Source: Lichenicola sp964247735 (lineage in GTDB: Bacteria > Pseudomonadota > Alphaproteobacteria > Acetobacterales > Acetobacteraceae). Taken from it: a stretch of 64,000 nt of DNA. The stretch spans positions 1 through 64,000 of the forward strand of contig CAXTVS010000014.1 of NCBI GenBank assembly GCA_964247735.1, given 5' to 3'. Below are positions 36,045-44,919 of the stretch, piece by piece. Numbering within the stretch: the stretch's first letter is position 1; every line of letters begins with the position of its first letter. Under the pieces are notes generated by a model. That model made no database searches, was not told the DNA's origin, and was given only the letters and a program-made list of their open reading frames with translations. The position numbers and the translations under genes were made by a program.

Positions 36045-38510
36045 CTAGACGTCCAGGTTGGCCACCTTCAGCGCGTTGCCGACGATGAAGTCGCGCCTTG
36101 GCTCCACGACGTCGCCCATCAGGGTCGAGAACACCTGCGCCGCGTTCTCGATGTCGCCGACGCGGACCTGCAACAGGGTGCGGACGGCCGGATCGAGCGT
36201 GGTGGTCCAGAGCTGCTCGGCGTTCATCTCGCCAAGCCCCTTGAAGCGGTTGATGGCCAGACCCTTGCGGCCCTGCCCCAGGATGCGCTCGTAGGCCGAG
36301 GCCGGACCGGCCGCCTGCAGCGTGCTGCCGTCCAGGGTCAGCGTGGCCTCCGTGCCGAAGTCGCGCGCCAGCAGGTCGGCATGCTCGGCCGCCCACAGCA
36401 CGTCGGCGCTGCGCAGCGTCACCGGGTCGAGCCGGTACAGCTCGCCCACGCCGCGCACGGTGCGACCGAGCTGCAGCCCGTCCGCATCCGCCGACACCTT
36501 CCATCCCCGCTCCGCCGCCGGCGATGCCGCGTCCAGCCGAGCTGCCAGCACCTGCACGCGTGCCTGCGCCCGCGCCACGTCGCCGGTGAGGGCGCCGGCG
36601 ATCGCCGCCTGCTCCAGGATCCACACCGGCGCCTTCACGCTGAGCCGGCGCAGGGCACGCGCCGCCTCGCGCAGCCAGCCGGCCTCTTCCGCCAGCTCCG
36701 GACCCGCCAGCACGCGGCCGTCGGCATAGGTGAGCCGGGCGTGGGCGAGCGCCTTGTCGAGCAGGTACTGCTCCAGCGCCGCGTCGTCCTTGAGGTAGCG
36801 CTCGTCGTTGCCTCGCTTGGCGCGGTAGAGCGGCGGCTGGGCGATGTAGAGATGGCCGCGATCGATCAGCTCGGGCATCTGCCGGAAGAAGAAGGTCAGC
36901 AGCAGCGTGCGGATGTGCGAGCCGTCCACGTCGGCGTCCGTCATGATGACGATGCGGTGGTAGCGCAGCTTGTTGATCGAGAACCCACCCTGCTCCGGCT
37001 CGCCGCGGCCGATGCCGGTGCCGAGTGCGGTGATCAGCGTGCCGATCTCGGCCGAGCCCAGCATGCGGTCGAAGCGCGCGCGCTCCACGTTCAGGATCTT
37101 GCCCTTCAGCGGCAGGATCGCCTGGAACCGGCGGTCGCGGCCCTGCTTGGCGGTGCCGCCCGCGGAGTCGCCCTCGACCAGGAAGATCTCCGCCTTCGCG
37201 GCGTCGCGCTCCTGGCAGTCGGCCAACTTGCCGGGCAGCGAGGAGATGTCCAGCACGCCCTTGCGCCGGGTCAGCTCGCGCGCGCGGCGCGCCGCCTCGC
37301 GCGCGGCGGCGGCGTCGGCCACCTTGGCGACGATGAGCCGCGCTTCCTTGGGATGGGTCTCGAACCAGTGCGAGATCGCGTCGGCGACGGCGGCATGCAC
37401 CACCGGTTGCACCTCCGAGCTGACCAGCTTGTCCTTGGTCTGGCTGGAGAACTTCGGATCCGGCACCTTGACCGACAGCACCGCGGTCAGCCCTTCGCGC
37501 ATGTCCTCGCCGGACAACGCGAGCGTGTCCTTCTTGGCCAAGCCCTCGGCATACTTCGCCACCACACGCGTCAGCGCCTGGCGGAAGCCTGCCAAGTGCG
37601 AGCCGCCGTCACGCTGCGGGATGTTGTTGGTGAAGCACAGCATGGTCTCGTGGAAGCTGTCGTTCCAGGTCAGCGCGAACTCGACCTTCACCCCGTTGGC
37701 GTCGTCCGCACCGTCGGCTGTGATCGGGTCGGGCACCACCGGCACCTTGCCGCGATCGAGCCACTGCACGAAGGCGATCAGGCCGCCCTGGTAGCAGAAG
37801 CGCTGCTCCTGCACCGGCGCGTGCCGCTCGTCGCGCAGGTTGATCTCCAGGCCGGAGTTCAGGAACGCCAGCTCGCGCAGGCGGCGCTCCAGCACCGCGA
37901 ACTCGAACTCGACCCTCGTGAACGTTCCAGCGCTGGGCTTGAAGGTCACCCGCGTGCCGCGCGGCTCCAGGCTTGGACCGACCACCGACAGCGGCTCCAC
38001 CGCCTCGCCATGCCGGAAGCGGATCAGGTGCTCGGTGCCTTGCCGCCAGATCCGCACCTCCATCCATTCCGACAGCGCATTCACTACCGCAGCACCCACG
38101 CCGTGCAGCCCGCCGGAAACCTTGTAGCTGTTCTGGTTGAACTTGCCGCCGGCATGCAGCTTGGTCAGCACCACCTCGGCGGCGCTGATGCCCTCCTCGA
38201 CATGCATGTCGGTCGGGATGCCGCGGCCGTTGTCGCGCACCGTGACACTGCCGTCGCCGTTCAGCACCACGTCGCAACTGGTCGCATGGCCCGCCTGCGC
38301 CTCGTCCACCGCGTTGTCGATGATCTCGAACGCCATGTGGTGCAGGCCGGAACCGTCGTCGGTATCGCCGATGTACATGCCCGGACGCTTGCGCACCGCG
38401 TCCAGGCCCTTCAGCACCGAGATCGACGCCGCGTCGTAGTCGGCAGAAGGCGGTCCTTCGGCAGGCAGGTCCGCATCGCGCGCACGCACCGGTTCGGCGT
38501 TTTCTGACAT
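36045..38510 (-). CDS. gyrB: DNA gyrase subunit B
   Basis: GyrB (821 aa) is the ATPase subunit of gyrase, which introduces negative supercoils. The GHKL ATPase site is present (DNAVDEAQAGH, DNGRGIPTDMH, GGLHGVGAAVVNALS). The TOPRIM domain has VEGDSAGGTAKQ and MTDADVDGSHIRTLLL, and the C-terminal family stretch is RFKGLGEMN. A few alphaproteobacterial inserts make it slightly longer than the E. coli protein. It is the last gene of dnaA-dnaN-recF-gyrB, 42 bp after recF. Confidence 0.98.
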   Translation of the reverse strand: MSENAEPVRARDADLPAEGPPSADYDAASISVLKGLDAVRKRPGMYIGDTDDGSGLHHMAFEIIDNAVDEAQAGHATSCDVVLNGDGSVTVRDNGRGIPTDMHVEEGISAAEVVLTKLHAGGKFNQNSYKVSGGLHGVGAAVVNALSEWMEVRIWRQGTEHLIRFRHGEAVEPLSVVGPSLEPRGTRVTFKPSAGTFTRVEFEFAVLERRLRELAFLNSGLEINLRDERHAPVQEQRFCYQGGLIAFVQWLDRGKVPVVPDPITADGADDANGVKVEFALTWNDSFHETMLCFTNNIPQRDGGSHLAGFRQALTRVVAKYAEGLAKKDTLALSGEDMREGLTAVLSVKVPDPKFSSQTKDKLVSSEVQPVVHAAVADAISHWFETHPKEARLIVAKVADAAAAREAARRARELTRRKGVLDISSLPGKLADCQERDAAKAEIFLVEGDSAGGTAKQGRDRRFQAILPLKGKILNVERARFDRMLGSAEIGTLITALGTGIGRGEPEQGGFSINKLRYHRIVIMTDADVDGSHIRTLLLTFFFRQMPELIDRGHLYIAQPPLYRAKRGNDERYLKDDAALEQYLLDKALAHARLTYADGRVLAGPELAEEAGWLREAARALRRLSVKAPVWILEQAAIAGALTGDVARAQARVQVLAARLDAASPAAERGWKVSADADGLQLGRTVRGVGELYRLDPVTLRSADVLWAAEHADLLARDFGTEATLTLDGSTLQAAGPASAYERILGQGRKGLAINRFKGLGEMNAEQLWTTTLDPAVRTLLQVRVGDIENAAQVFSTLMGDVVEPRRDFIVGNALKVANLDV

Positions 38511-38552
38511 GCCTGCTGGACACTCCGCATCGGAAGAAATTATGTCTCCTGA

Positions 38553-39722
38553 CTATAGGCACTCCCCGCCGTCCAAACCAGCGTCCAGCAGGCGTCCCTG
38601 CTCCGCGCGGATGCTCGCCGCGTGTTCCCGGAGCCGCTCCAGAAGCGGCCGGAACAGGTCGAGGTCGGTTCCGGTCAGCAGCACCTGCGAGGACAGGCGT
38701 TCCAGTGCGGTGAACAGGGCCTCACGGCGGGTGCGGTCCAGGTGCACCAGCGGCTCGTCGAGCAGCAGCAGCGGCGCGTCCCCGCGCAGCGACCCGATCA
38801 GCGCCGCATGCGCCAGCACGACGCCGATCAGAAGCGCCTTCTGCTGGCCGGTGCTGGCGGTCGCGGCTTCCCGTCCCGTCTCGCCGTCCGACAACAGCAG
38901 GTCGGCGCGGTGTGCCCCGAGGGCCGCGCTGCCTGAGCGGGCGTCCGCCTCGCGTCCCGCTGCCAGCGCCGCACGCAGCCAGTCCTCGACCGCGAGCGCC
39001 GGCTCCGCGTCGAGGCGGTCGGCGACCGGGCACGACAGCGCCAGCCGCGCCGGGGGGAACCCGGTCGGCTCGGAGGACGCCGCGTCCGCCCGCGCATTCA
39101 GCCGCCCGACCAGCGCGCGACGTGCCGCGGCGGCAGCCACCGCATGGCGCGCCATCGACAGCTCCAGCCCGTCGATCCAGGCGCCCTGCGCCCGTCCGGT
39201 CGCCAGCAGCCGGTTGCGGCCACCCATGGCCTCGTCATGCGCCGCGATCTCCCGGGCATGGCCCGGTTCCAGGGCCAGCACCAGGCGGTCCAGGAACCGG
39301 CGTCGTCCCGAGGCGCCCTCGACGAACAGCCGGTCCATCTGCGGGGTCAGCCAGATCGCGGACAGGCGCTCGGCGATCGCACCGCGGCTGCGCAGCGGCG
39401 CGCCGTCGAACCGGAACACCCGCCGCCCGGGCGGGCCGTCCGGCACCGTCCCGGTGCCGATCTCGAAGCCGTCCGTGGCGTCGTCGAACCGCGCCGCTAC
39501 CGCCCAGTGCAGGGCGCCGTGACGCGGCAGCTCACCGATCCGCGCGCCGCGCAGCCCGCGCCCGGGCACCAGCAGGGACACCGCCTCCAGGAGGTTGGTC
39601 TTGCCGCTGCCGTTCGGACCCGTCACCACGACGATCCGCGCCGCGTTGCGCCAAACCAGCGTGGAATAGTTGCGGAAATCGGTCAGCGCCAGCCGGACCA
39701 GGAGCGGCGCAGTTCCTCCCAC
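38553..39722 (-). CDS. recF: DNA replication/repair protein RecF
   Basis: RecF (389 aa) is an SMC-like ATPase that helps load RecA at gaps. Walker A is GPNGSGKTN near residues 34-42, the signature STGQQKALL lies near 285, and Walker B is LLLLDEPLVHLD. The N-terminal LTDFRNYS motif is family-typical. The only usable start is GTG at 39722, and the strong GGGAGGA purine run falls just inside the frame rather than upstream of it, so the exact N-terminus is uncertain. It begins 16 bp after dnaN. Confidence 0.94.
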   Translation of the reverse strand: MGGTAPLLVRLALTDFRNYSTLVWRNAARIVVVTGPNGSGKTNLLEAVSLLVPGRGLRGARIGELPRHGALHWAVAARFDDATDGFEIGTGTVPDGPPGRRVFRFDGAPLRSRGAIAERLSAIWLTPQMDRLFVEGASGRRRFLDRLVLALEPGHAREIAAHDEAMGGRNRLLATGRAQGAWIDGLELSMARHAVAAAAARRALVGRLNARADAASSEPTGFPPARLALSCPVADRLDAEPALAVEDWLRAALAAGREADARSGSAALGAHRADLLLSDGETGREAATASTGQQKALLIGVVLAHAALIGSLRGDAPLLLLDEPLVHLDRTRREALFTALERLSSQVLLTGTDLDLFRPLLERLREHAASIRAEQGRLLDAGLDGGECL

Positions 39723-39738
39723 GCCGCCGGCGCGCGGC

Positions 39739-40863
39739 CTAGACCCGCATCGGCATCAGCACGTAGAGCGCGGACGGGCTGTCGACGTCGCGCACCACGG
39801 TGGGCGCCGCGCTGTCGGAGAACACGAACTCCACGTTCCTGTCGATCTGGTCGGTGATGTCGTTCAGGTAGCGCGCCTGGAAGCCGATCTCGATCGGCGA
39901 CGAATCGTAGGTCACCCGTCCCTCGTCGAGCTCCTCCTTGGCGGTTCCCTGGTCGGGGCTCGCCGCCGACAGGGTCAGCAGGTGGCGTTCCAGCGACAGC
40001 TTCACCGGGCGTGACCGCTCCTGGCTGATCGCGGACACGCGCGCCACCGCGTCGGCAAAGTCGCGCTTGCCGACGCGAAGGATCTTGTCGTTGTCGCGCG
40101 GGATCACGCGCTCGTACTCGGGAAAGGTGCCGTCGATCAGCTTGCTGGTCAGCATCACCGTGCCGACGGTGAACTGGATCCGCGTGTCGGACAGCGCGAT
40201 CTCGACGTCCTCGCCCGCCTCGTCGAGCAGCTTGCGCAGCTCGGCGATGGTCTTGCGCGGCACGATCACGCCCGGCATGCCGGCCGCGCCGGGCGGCAGC
40301 TCGGTCTCGACGCGCGCCAGCCGGTGCCCATCGGTGGCGACCGCGCGCAGCATGTCGCCGGCCTCGCCCTTGGCCGGATGCAGGTAGATGCCGTTCAGGT
40401 AGTAGCGCGTCTCCTCCGTGCTGATGGCGAAGCGCGAGCGGTCGATCAGGCCGCGCAGCACCACCGCGGGGATGCGGAACCGGTGCGGCAGGGTGCCTGC
40501 GGTCATGGACGGAAAGTCGTCCACCGCGAGCACGTTCAGGCTGGTGGCGTAGCGCCCGGCCCGCAGCGCCAGCGGCGCGTCGCCGCCCGCCTGGTCCAGC
40601 TCGACCTCCGCGCCGTCGGGCAGCTTGCGCACGATCTCGAACAGCACCGAGGCGGGCGCCGTGGTCGATCCCTCGCGGCTGGCGTTGGCTGCCACCTCCT
40701 CGACGATGGCGATCTCCATGTCGGTCGCGGTCAGGGTCAGCCGGCCGCCGCGGACCGCGATCAGGACGTTGGCCAGGATCGGGATCGTGTTCCGCTTCTC
40801 GGCCACGCTCTGGATGTGGGCGAGCGCCTTGAGCAGCGTCGCGCGGTCGGCCTTGAGCTTCAT
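39739..40863 (-). CDS. dnaN: DNA polymerase III beta sliding clamp
   Basis: DnaN (374 aa) forms the dimeric ring that holds DNA polymerase on its template. It starts MKLKADRATLLKAL and shows the three repeated clamp domains, with VATDGHRLARVE in the middle and the terminal ALYVLMPMRV containing the typical MPMR end. The ATG at 40863 was preferred over an in-frame ATG at 40905 because clamps begin with this MK-type segment. It lies 131 bp downstream of dnaA, with a stem-loop in the gap. Confidence 0.97.
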   Translation of the reverse strand: MKLKADRATLLKALAHIQSVAEKRNTIPILANVLIAVRGGRLTLTATDMEIAIVEEVAANASREGSTTAPASVLFEIVRKLPDGAEVELDQAGGDAPLALRAGRYATSLNVLAVDDFPSMTAGTLPHRFRIPAVVLRGLIDRSRFAISTEETRYYLNGIYLHPAKGEAGDMLRAVATDGHRLARVETELPPGAAGMPGVIVPRKTIAELRKLLDEAGEDVEIALSDTRIQFTVGTVMLTSKLIDGTFPEYERVIPRDNDKILRVGKRDFADAVARVSAISQERSRPVKLSLERHLLTLSAASPDQGTAKEELDEGRVTYDSSPIEIGFQARYLNDITDQIDRNVEFVFSDSAAPTVVRDVDSPSALYVLMPMRV

Positions 40864-40967
40864 GGTCCTGGTCTCGCCGGAGATGTCTTCGAGCGGGGAT
40901 CGCAAACGGAACGACGACCCTAGCAGCCGGCATGATCCAGGGAAAGCAGGGGCCTAGGCGGATCCGG

Positions 40968-40984
40968 GCCGGCTGGCAGCCGGC
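40968..40984 (-). other. Stem-loop between dnaA and dnaN
   Basis: GCCGGCT and AGCCGGC form a perfect 7-bp GC-rich hairpin with a 3-base loop, 10 bp past the dnaA stop codon. No U-tract follows on the minus strand, so it is more likely an attenuating or RNA-stabilising hairpin than a full terminator. Confidence 0.45.
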
Positions 40985-40994
40985 AGGTCCGCCG

Positions 40995-42494
40995 TCAGCT
41001 TTCCAGCATGCGGCGGAGCAGCTCGACGTCCTCGGCGAACGCGGTGTCGACCTCCATCAGCTCGGTCACCCGGCTGACCGCGTGCATGACGGTGGTGTGG
41101 TCGCGGTTGCCGAACTTGCGGCCGATCTCGGGCAGGGAGCGGGAGGTGAGCTGCTTGGCGAGGTACATCGCCACCTGCCGCGGACGCGCCACCGCGCGCG
41201 CGCGCCGCGCCGAGCTCATGTCGGTCAGGCGGATGTTCCAGTGCTCCGACACCTTTCGCTGGATCTCCTCGATGGTCACGCGGCGGTCGTGCGCCTTGAG
41301 GATGTCGTGCAGCACCTCCTGGGTCGCGTCCAGGGTCACCGGCCGGCCGAACAGGTTGGCGTGCGCGATCATGCGATTGAGCGCGCCTTCGAGCTCGCGC
41401 ACGTTGGTGGTGATCTTGTGCGCGAGGAACTCCAGCACCTTGGGCGGCACCGCGACGCCGGAGGCCAGCGCCTTGGCTTCCAGGATGGAGATGCGCAGCT
41501 CGAAGGTGGTGGCGTGCAGGTCGGCGACCATGCCGCAGCCGAGCCGCGTGCGCAGGCGGTCCTCCAGCCCGGATAGGTCGGAGGGCGACTTGTCGGCCGA
41601 CACCACGATCTGCTTGCCGGCGTCGACCAGCGCGTTGAAGGTGTGGAAGAACTCCTCCTGCGTGTTGTCCTTGCCGATCAGGAACTGCAGGTCGTCGATC
41701 ATCAGCACGTCGACGGAGCGAAGCTGCTCCTTGAACTCCATCGTCGACTGCGAGCGGATCGCGGCGATGAAGCGGTACATGAACTTCTCGGCCGACATGT
41801 AGGCGACCGATACCGGGCCGGCGTCGCGCGCCGCGCGGGTCAGCTCGAGCCCCACCGCGTGCATCAGGTGGGTCTTGCCGAGCCCGACCCCACCGTACAG
41901 GAACAACGGGTTGAAGCCGGGGCTGGACGGCCGTTCCGCCACCCGTCTCGCGCAGGCATAGGCGAACTCGTTCGGCTTGCCGACCACGAAGCCATCAAAG
42001 GTGAAGCGCGGGTCGAGCGGTGCCGCGAGGTCGCCGCGCGGCTCCGCTGTCGGGGCGTGGGAAACAGGCGCGGGTGCGGGTGCGGCCATCTGCACCGGCG
42101 CGGCGGGCGGTGCCGACGGTGCCGCTGCCGCCGAGGCGACCGGCGCACGAAGTTGCGGCGACAGCATCAGCTCGACGCGGCGGATGGCGGCGATCTCGCC
42201 GTTCCACATGGTGCCGAGGCGGTCGCCATACTGGCTGCGCACCCAGTCGCGCAGGAAGCGGGTCGGCAGGTACAGCGTGATCTCGTCGTGATCGACCGGA
42301 CCGAGCGTCATCTGCCTCAGCCAGGTATGGTACTCCACCTCCCCGACCTCGGCCTGCAGCCGGCTGCAGATGCGTGCCCAGTGCGCTGCCAGCGGGTGGC
42401 TGTCGCACGCTTCGGCCGCGTTGCCCGAGCGCTCCGCCACCGTATCGGTCGAGGTGCCGCTCAGGACACCCGCCTCCTGCCTGCTGGACGTCAC
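40995..42494 (-). CDS. dnaA: Chromosomal replication initiator DnaA
   Basis: DnaA (499 aa from the chosen GTG) has all four domains: an N-terminal interaction domain (WARICSRLQAEVGEVEYHTWL), a Pro/Ala-rich linker, the AAA+ domain with Walker A LYGGVGLGKTHLMHA and Walker B VLMIDDLQFL, and the DNA-binding domain ending in GRKFGNRDHTTVMHA. The GTG at 42494, preceded by a GGTGGGGTGAGC purine run, was chosen; a second GTG at 42500 and an ATG at 42650 are in frame, but the longer N-terminus lacks coding character. It leads dnaN-recF-gyrB. Confidence 0.96.
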   Translation of the reverse strand: MTSSRQEAGVLSGTSTDTVAERSGNAAEACDSHPLAAHWARICSRLQAEVGEVEYHTWLRQMTLGPVDHDEITLYLPTRFLRDWVRSQYGDRLGTMWNGEIAAIRRVELMLSPQLRAPVASAAAAPSAPPAAPVQMAAPAPAPVSHAPTAEPRGDLAAPLDPRFTFDGFVVGKPNEFAYACARRVAERPSSPGFNPLFLYGGVGLGKTHLMHAVGLELTRAARDAGPVSVAYMSAEKFMYRFIAAIRSQSTMEFKEQLRSVDVLMIDDLQFLIGKDNTQEEFFHTFNALVDAGKQIVVSADKSPSDLSGLEDRLRTRLGCGMVADLHATTFELRISILEAKALASGVAVPPKVLEFLAHKITTNVRELEGALNRMIAHANLFGRPVTLDATQEVLHDILKAHDRRVTIEEIQRKVSEHWNIRLTDMSSARRARAVARPRQVAMYLAKQLTSRSLPEIGRKFGNRDHTTVMHAVSRVTELMEVDTAFAEDVELLRRMLES

Positions 42495-42859
42495 GCTCAC
42501 CCCACCCGCTCTGTCATTGACGCCAAAGCTCGTTGACGGAGCTGCATCCTTGCCAACGTGAGGACGATACGACACAGGCCGCAACAAGCGGCGCGTTCTA
42601 CCGTGCACAAGCAGGGAGATGCGGTTTTCGCAGCGACCGGTCGGCGTCATGACCGTTCCGAGACGATAAGCCGCAGAGTCGTGGGTGGCAACGGGAATCT
42701 GGACGCGATCCGAAAAGCGCTGACTGCGGCACAGTCAAGATGAAATCGGCGTTGTCCTAACCCTTGCGCGGCGCGGCATACGCGTGACAAGCGCAACAAA
42801 AACGGGCCGCGTGCATGCACGCGGCCCGTTACAACTGTTCCGGTTGAACCGGGCAGGGA
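42495..42859. promoter_or_regulatory. rpsT-dnaA intergenic region
   Basis: This 365-bp region lies between dnaA and rpsT, both on the minus strand. It holds the rpsT terminator (42801-42830) and must contain the dnaA promoter. I looked for DnaA boxes (TTATCCACA and one-mismatch forms) and AT-rich unwinding sequence and saw none, so there is no visible origin here. Confidence 0.6.
42801..42830 (-). terminator. Intrinsic terminator of rpsT
   Basis: A perfect 30-bp palindrome, with 15-base arms starting AACGGGCCGCGTGCA, is followed on the minus strand by a T-rich run (TTTGTTG). It begins 29 bp after the rpsT stop codon and separates rpsT from dnaA transcription. Confidence 0.85.
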
Positions 42860-43129
42860 TCAGGCGGCCGCGATCGCCTTGATCCGGGCGGACAGGCGGG
42901 AGATCTTGCGCGACACGGTGTTGGCGTGGATCACGCCCTTGCCCGAGGCGCGCTGCAGCTCCGGCTGCGCGTCACGCAGCGCCGCCGCGGCCTGCTCCTT
43001 GTTGCCGGACGCGATCGCCGTCTCGACCTTCTTGATGAAGGTGCGCATGCGCGACTTGCGTGCCGCGTTGCGGGCGGTACGGACTTCGGTCTGCCGGATG
43101 CGCTTGCGCGCGGATGCGGTGTTCGCCAT
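42860..43129 (-). CDS. rpsT: 30S ribosomal protein S20
   Basis: S20 (89 aa) is a very basic three-helix protein that binds 16S rRNA early in assembly. It begins MANTASARKRIRQTEVRTA and contains the family stretch KGVIHANTVSRKISRL. It is followed by a strong terminator and precedes dnaA, a common arrangement in alphaproteobacteria. Confidence 0.97.
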   Translation of the reverse strand: MANTASARKRIRQTEVRTARNAARKSRMRTFIKKVETAIASGNKEQAAAALRDAQPELQRASGKGVIHANTVSRKISRLSARIKAIAAA

Positions 43130-43279
43130 GCTTCTCTGTTCACTACGACGCGGTCATGGGCCGGGAGCAGCGAATGGGACGAGCATGTCCAGATCGCGGG
43201 CGCAACCGGCGAGGGGTCGGTCTTCTAGGACACGATCCCCGGCTGCGTCAAGCGACGTCACGGTGAGGCGGCGGAGCGC

Positions 43280-44128
43280 TCAGCGCTGCAGCCGCGGGCA
43301 GAAGAAGCTGCTTCGTCCGCCCTGCACGATGCGGCCGATCCCGGAACAGGCGGGCAGACCGGGACATTCCGGACAGCCCTCCCCGGTGCGGCCGTAGACG
43401 CGCCAGGCGTGCTGGAAGAAGCCGAGCTCCCCGTCCGGCTGCACGTAGTCGCGCAGGCTGGACCCCCCCGCCGCGATCGCCTCCTCCAGCACCGCGCGGA
43501 TCGCGGCGACCAGCCGTTCGACTGCCGCCCTGCCGACGCCGCCCGCGTCCCGCTCAGGCGACAACCGGGCGCGGAACAGGGCCTCGCACACGTAGATGTT
43601 GCCGAGGCCCGCCACCACGCGCTGGTCCAGCAGCGCCGCCTTGAGGCTGGTCCGACGACCGGCCAGCGCCGCCGCCAGCACCGCCGGGCCGAACCCCGGC
43701 TCCAGCGGCTCCGGACCCAGTCCGGTCAGCAGGCGGTGCGCGTCCTCCGACGCGGTCGGCAGCAGGTCGATCGCCCCGAACCGGCGCGGGTCGACCAGGC
43801 CGAACCGGCAGCCCTGCTCGGTCTCGATCACCACGTGCTCGTGCCGTCCCACCACCACCGGCACCGCAGGGTCGAGCCGGAGGAGGTTGACGCGGCCCGA
43901 CATGCCGAGATGCAGCAGCATGCTGTCGCCACCGTCCAGGCGCATCAGGATGTACTTGCCCCGGCGCCGGAAGCCCTCCACCCGCGCGCCGCGCAGCCGG
44001 TCGGCCAGCCCGGGCGGCATAGGCCAGCGCAGGTCCGGCCGGCGCATCTCGGCGCGGATGATGGTGTGCCCCTCGAGATGCGCCCGCATCCCGCGCATCA
44101 CGGTCTCGACTTCTGGGAGTTCCGGCAT
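43280..44128 (-). CDS. mutM: Formamidopyrimidine-DNA glycosylase (MutM/Fpg) with altered zinc finger
   Basis: MutM (282 aa) excises 8-oxoguanine and other oxidised purines. The catalytic N-terminal Pro-Glu is present (MPELPEVETV), as are the beta-lyase Lys region (RRRGKYILM) and the helix-two-turn-helix segment (VAGLGNIYVCEAL). The C-terminal zinc finger is unusual: after CPEC there is an inserted GLPAC, and the last pair reads CPRLQR where CPxCQR is expected, so the fourth canonical Cys is Leu. The extra Cys in the insertion could replace it. It is divergent from ubiE with 29 bp between starts. Confidence 0.94.
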   Translation of the reverse strand: MPELPEVETVMRGMRAHLEGHTIIRAEMRRPDLRWPMPPGLADRLRGARVEGFRRRGKYILMRLDGGDSMLLHLGMSGRVNLLRLDPAVPVVVGRHEHVVIETEQGCRFGLVDPRRFGAIDLLPTASEDAHRLLTGLGPEPLEPGFGPAVLAAALAGRRTSLKAALLDQRVVAGLGNIYVCEALFRARLSPERDAGGVGRAAVERLVAAIRAVLEEAIAAGGSSLRDYVQPDGELGFFQHAWRVYGRTGEGCPECPGLPACSGIGRIVQGGRSSFFCPRLQR

Positions 44129-44157
44129 CGCTCGCCCGCACGCTATACCGGGACCCC

Positions 44158-44919
44158 ATGAGCGACAATCCGCCGACCGCCGCCTCCCCCACCACCGATT
44201 TCGGCTTCCGGGACGTGCCGCTGCACCAGAAGAAGCCGATGGTGCGCGCCGTGTTCGACAGCGTGGCGCCCCGATACGACCTGATGAACGACCTGATGTC
44301 GCTCGGCATCCACCGCGCCTGGAAGCGTGCCTTGGTGGCCGCGTTGGCGCCACGGCCGTCCCTGGCCCTGCTCGATCTCGCCGGTGGCACCGGGGACATC
44401 AGCTTCGGCTGGCTGCGCGGCGGCGGCGGTCCCGCGATCCTGTCCGACATCAACGCCAGCATGCTGGCGGTCGGCCACACGCGGGCGGTGGAGAACGCCC
44501 TGATCGGCCGTCTCCGCTTCCTGGTGGCCGACGCCGAGCGCCTGCCGCTCCCCGACCGCAGCGTCGACCGGGTGTCGATCGCGTTCGGCCTGCGCAACTG
44601 CACCGACAAGGGGGCGGTGCTGTCCGAGGCACGGCGCGTGCTGAGGCCGGGCGGACGGTTCTTCTGCCTGGAGTTCTCCCGCGTGCAGGTGGCAGCACTG
44701 GCGCCGCTCTACCGTGCCTGGTCGTTCGGCGTGCTGCCGCGTCTGGGCCAGGCGGTCGCGGGCGACGCGGCCAGCTACCGATACCTGGCAGAGAGCATCG
44801 CCAAGTTCCCCGACCAGCAGGTCCTGGCGCAGATGCTGCGCGACGCCGGCCTCGCCCGGGTCGCGGTGCAGAACCTGTCCGGCGGGATCGCCGCGATCCA
44901 TTCCGGCTGGCGCCTGTGA
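44158..44919 (+). CDS. ubiE: Ubiquinone/menaquinone C-methyltransferase UbiE
   Basis: UbiE (253 aa) is the SAM-dependent C-methyltransferase of ubiquinone synthesis. The signature YDLMNDLMSLGIHRAWK lies near residues 40-56, the SAM-binding loop is LLDLAGGTGDIS, and the second family motif is VSIAFGLRNCTDK. Its stop overlaps the coaBC GTG start (GTGA). In many alphaproteobacteria ubiB lies between ubiE and coaBC; it is absent here. Confidence 0.96.
   Translation: MSDNPPTAASPTTDFGFRDVPLHQKKPMVRAVFDSVAPRYDLMNDLMSLGIHRAWKRALVAALAPRPSLALLDLAGGTGDISFGWLRGGGGPAILSDINASMLAVGHTRAVENALIGRLRFLVADAERLPLPDRSVDRVSIAFGLRNCTDKGAVLSEARRVLRPGGRFFCLEFSRVQVAALAPLYRAWSFGVLPRLGQAVAGDAASYRYLAESIAKFPDQQVLAQMLRDAGLARVAVQNLSGGIAAIHSGWRL

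Noticed and set aside
36003..38507. 834-codon plus-strand open frame
   Set aside because: It is fully antisense to gyrB and has Gln/His/Arg-rich shadow composition.
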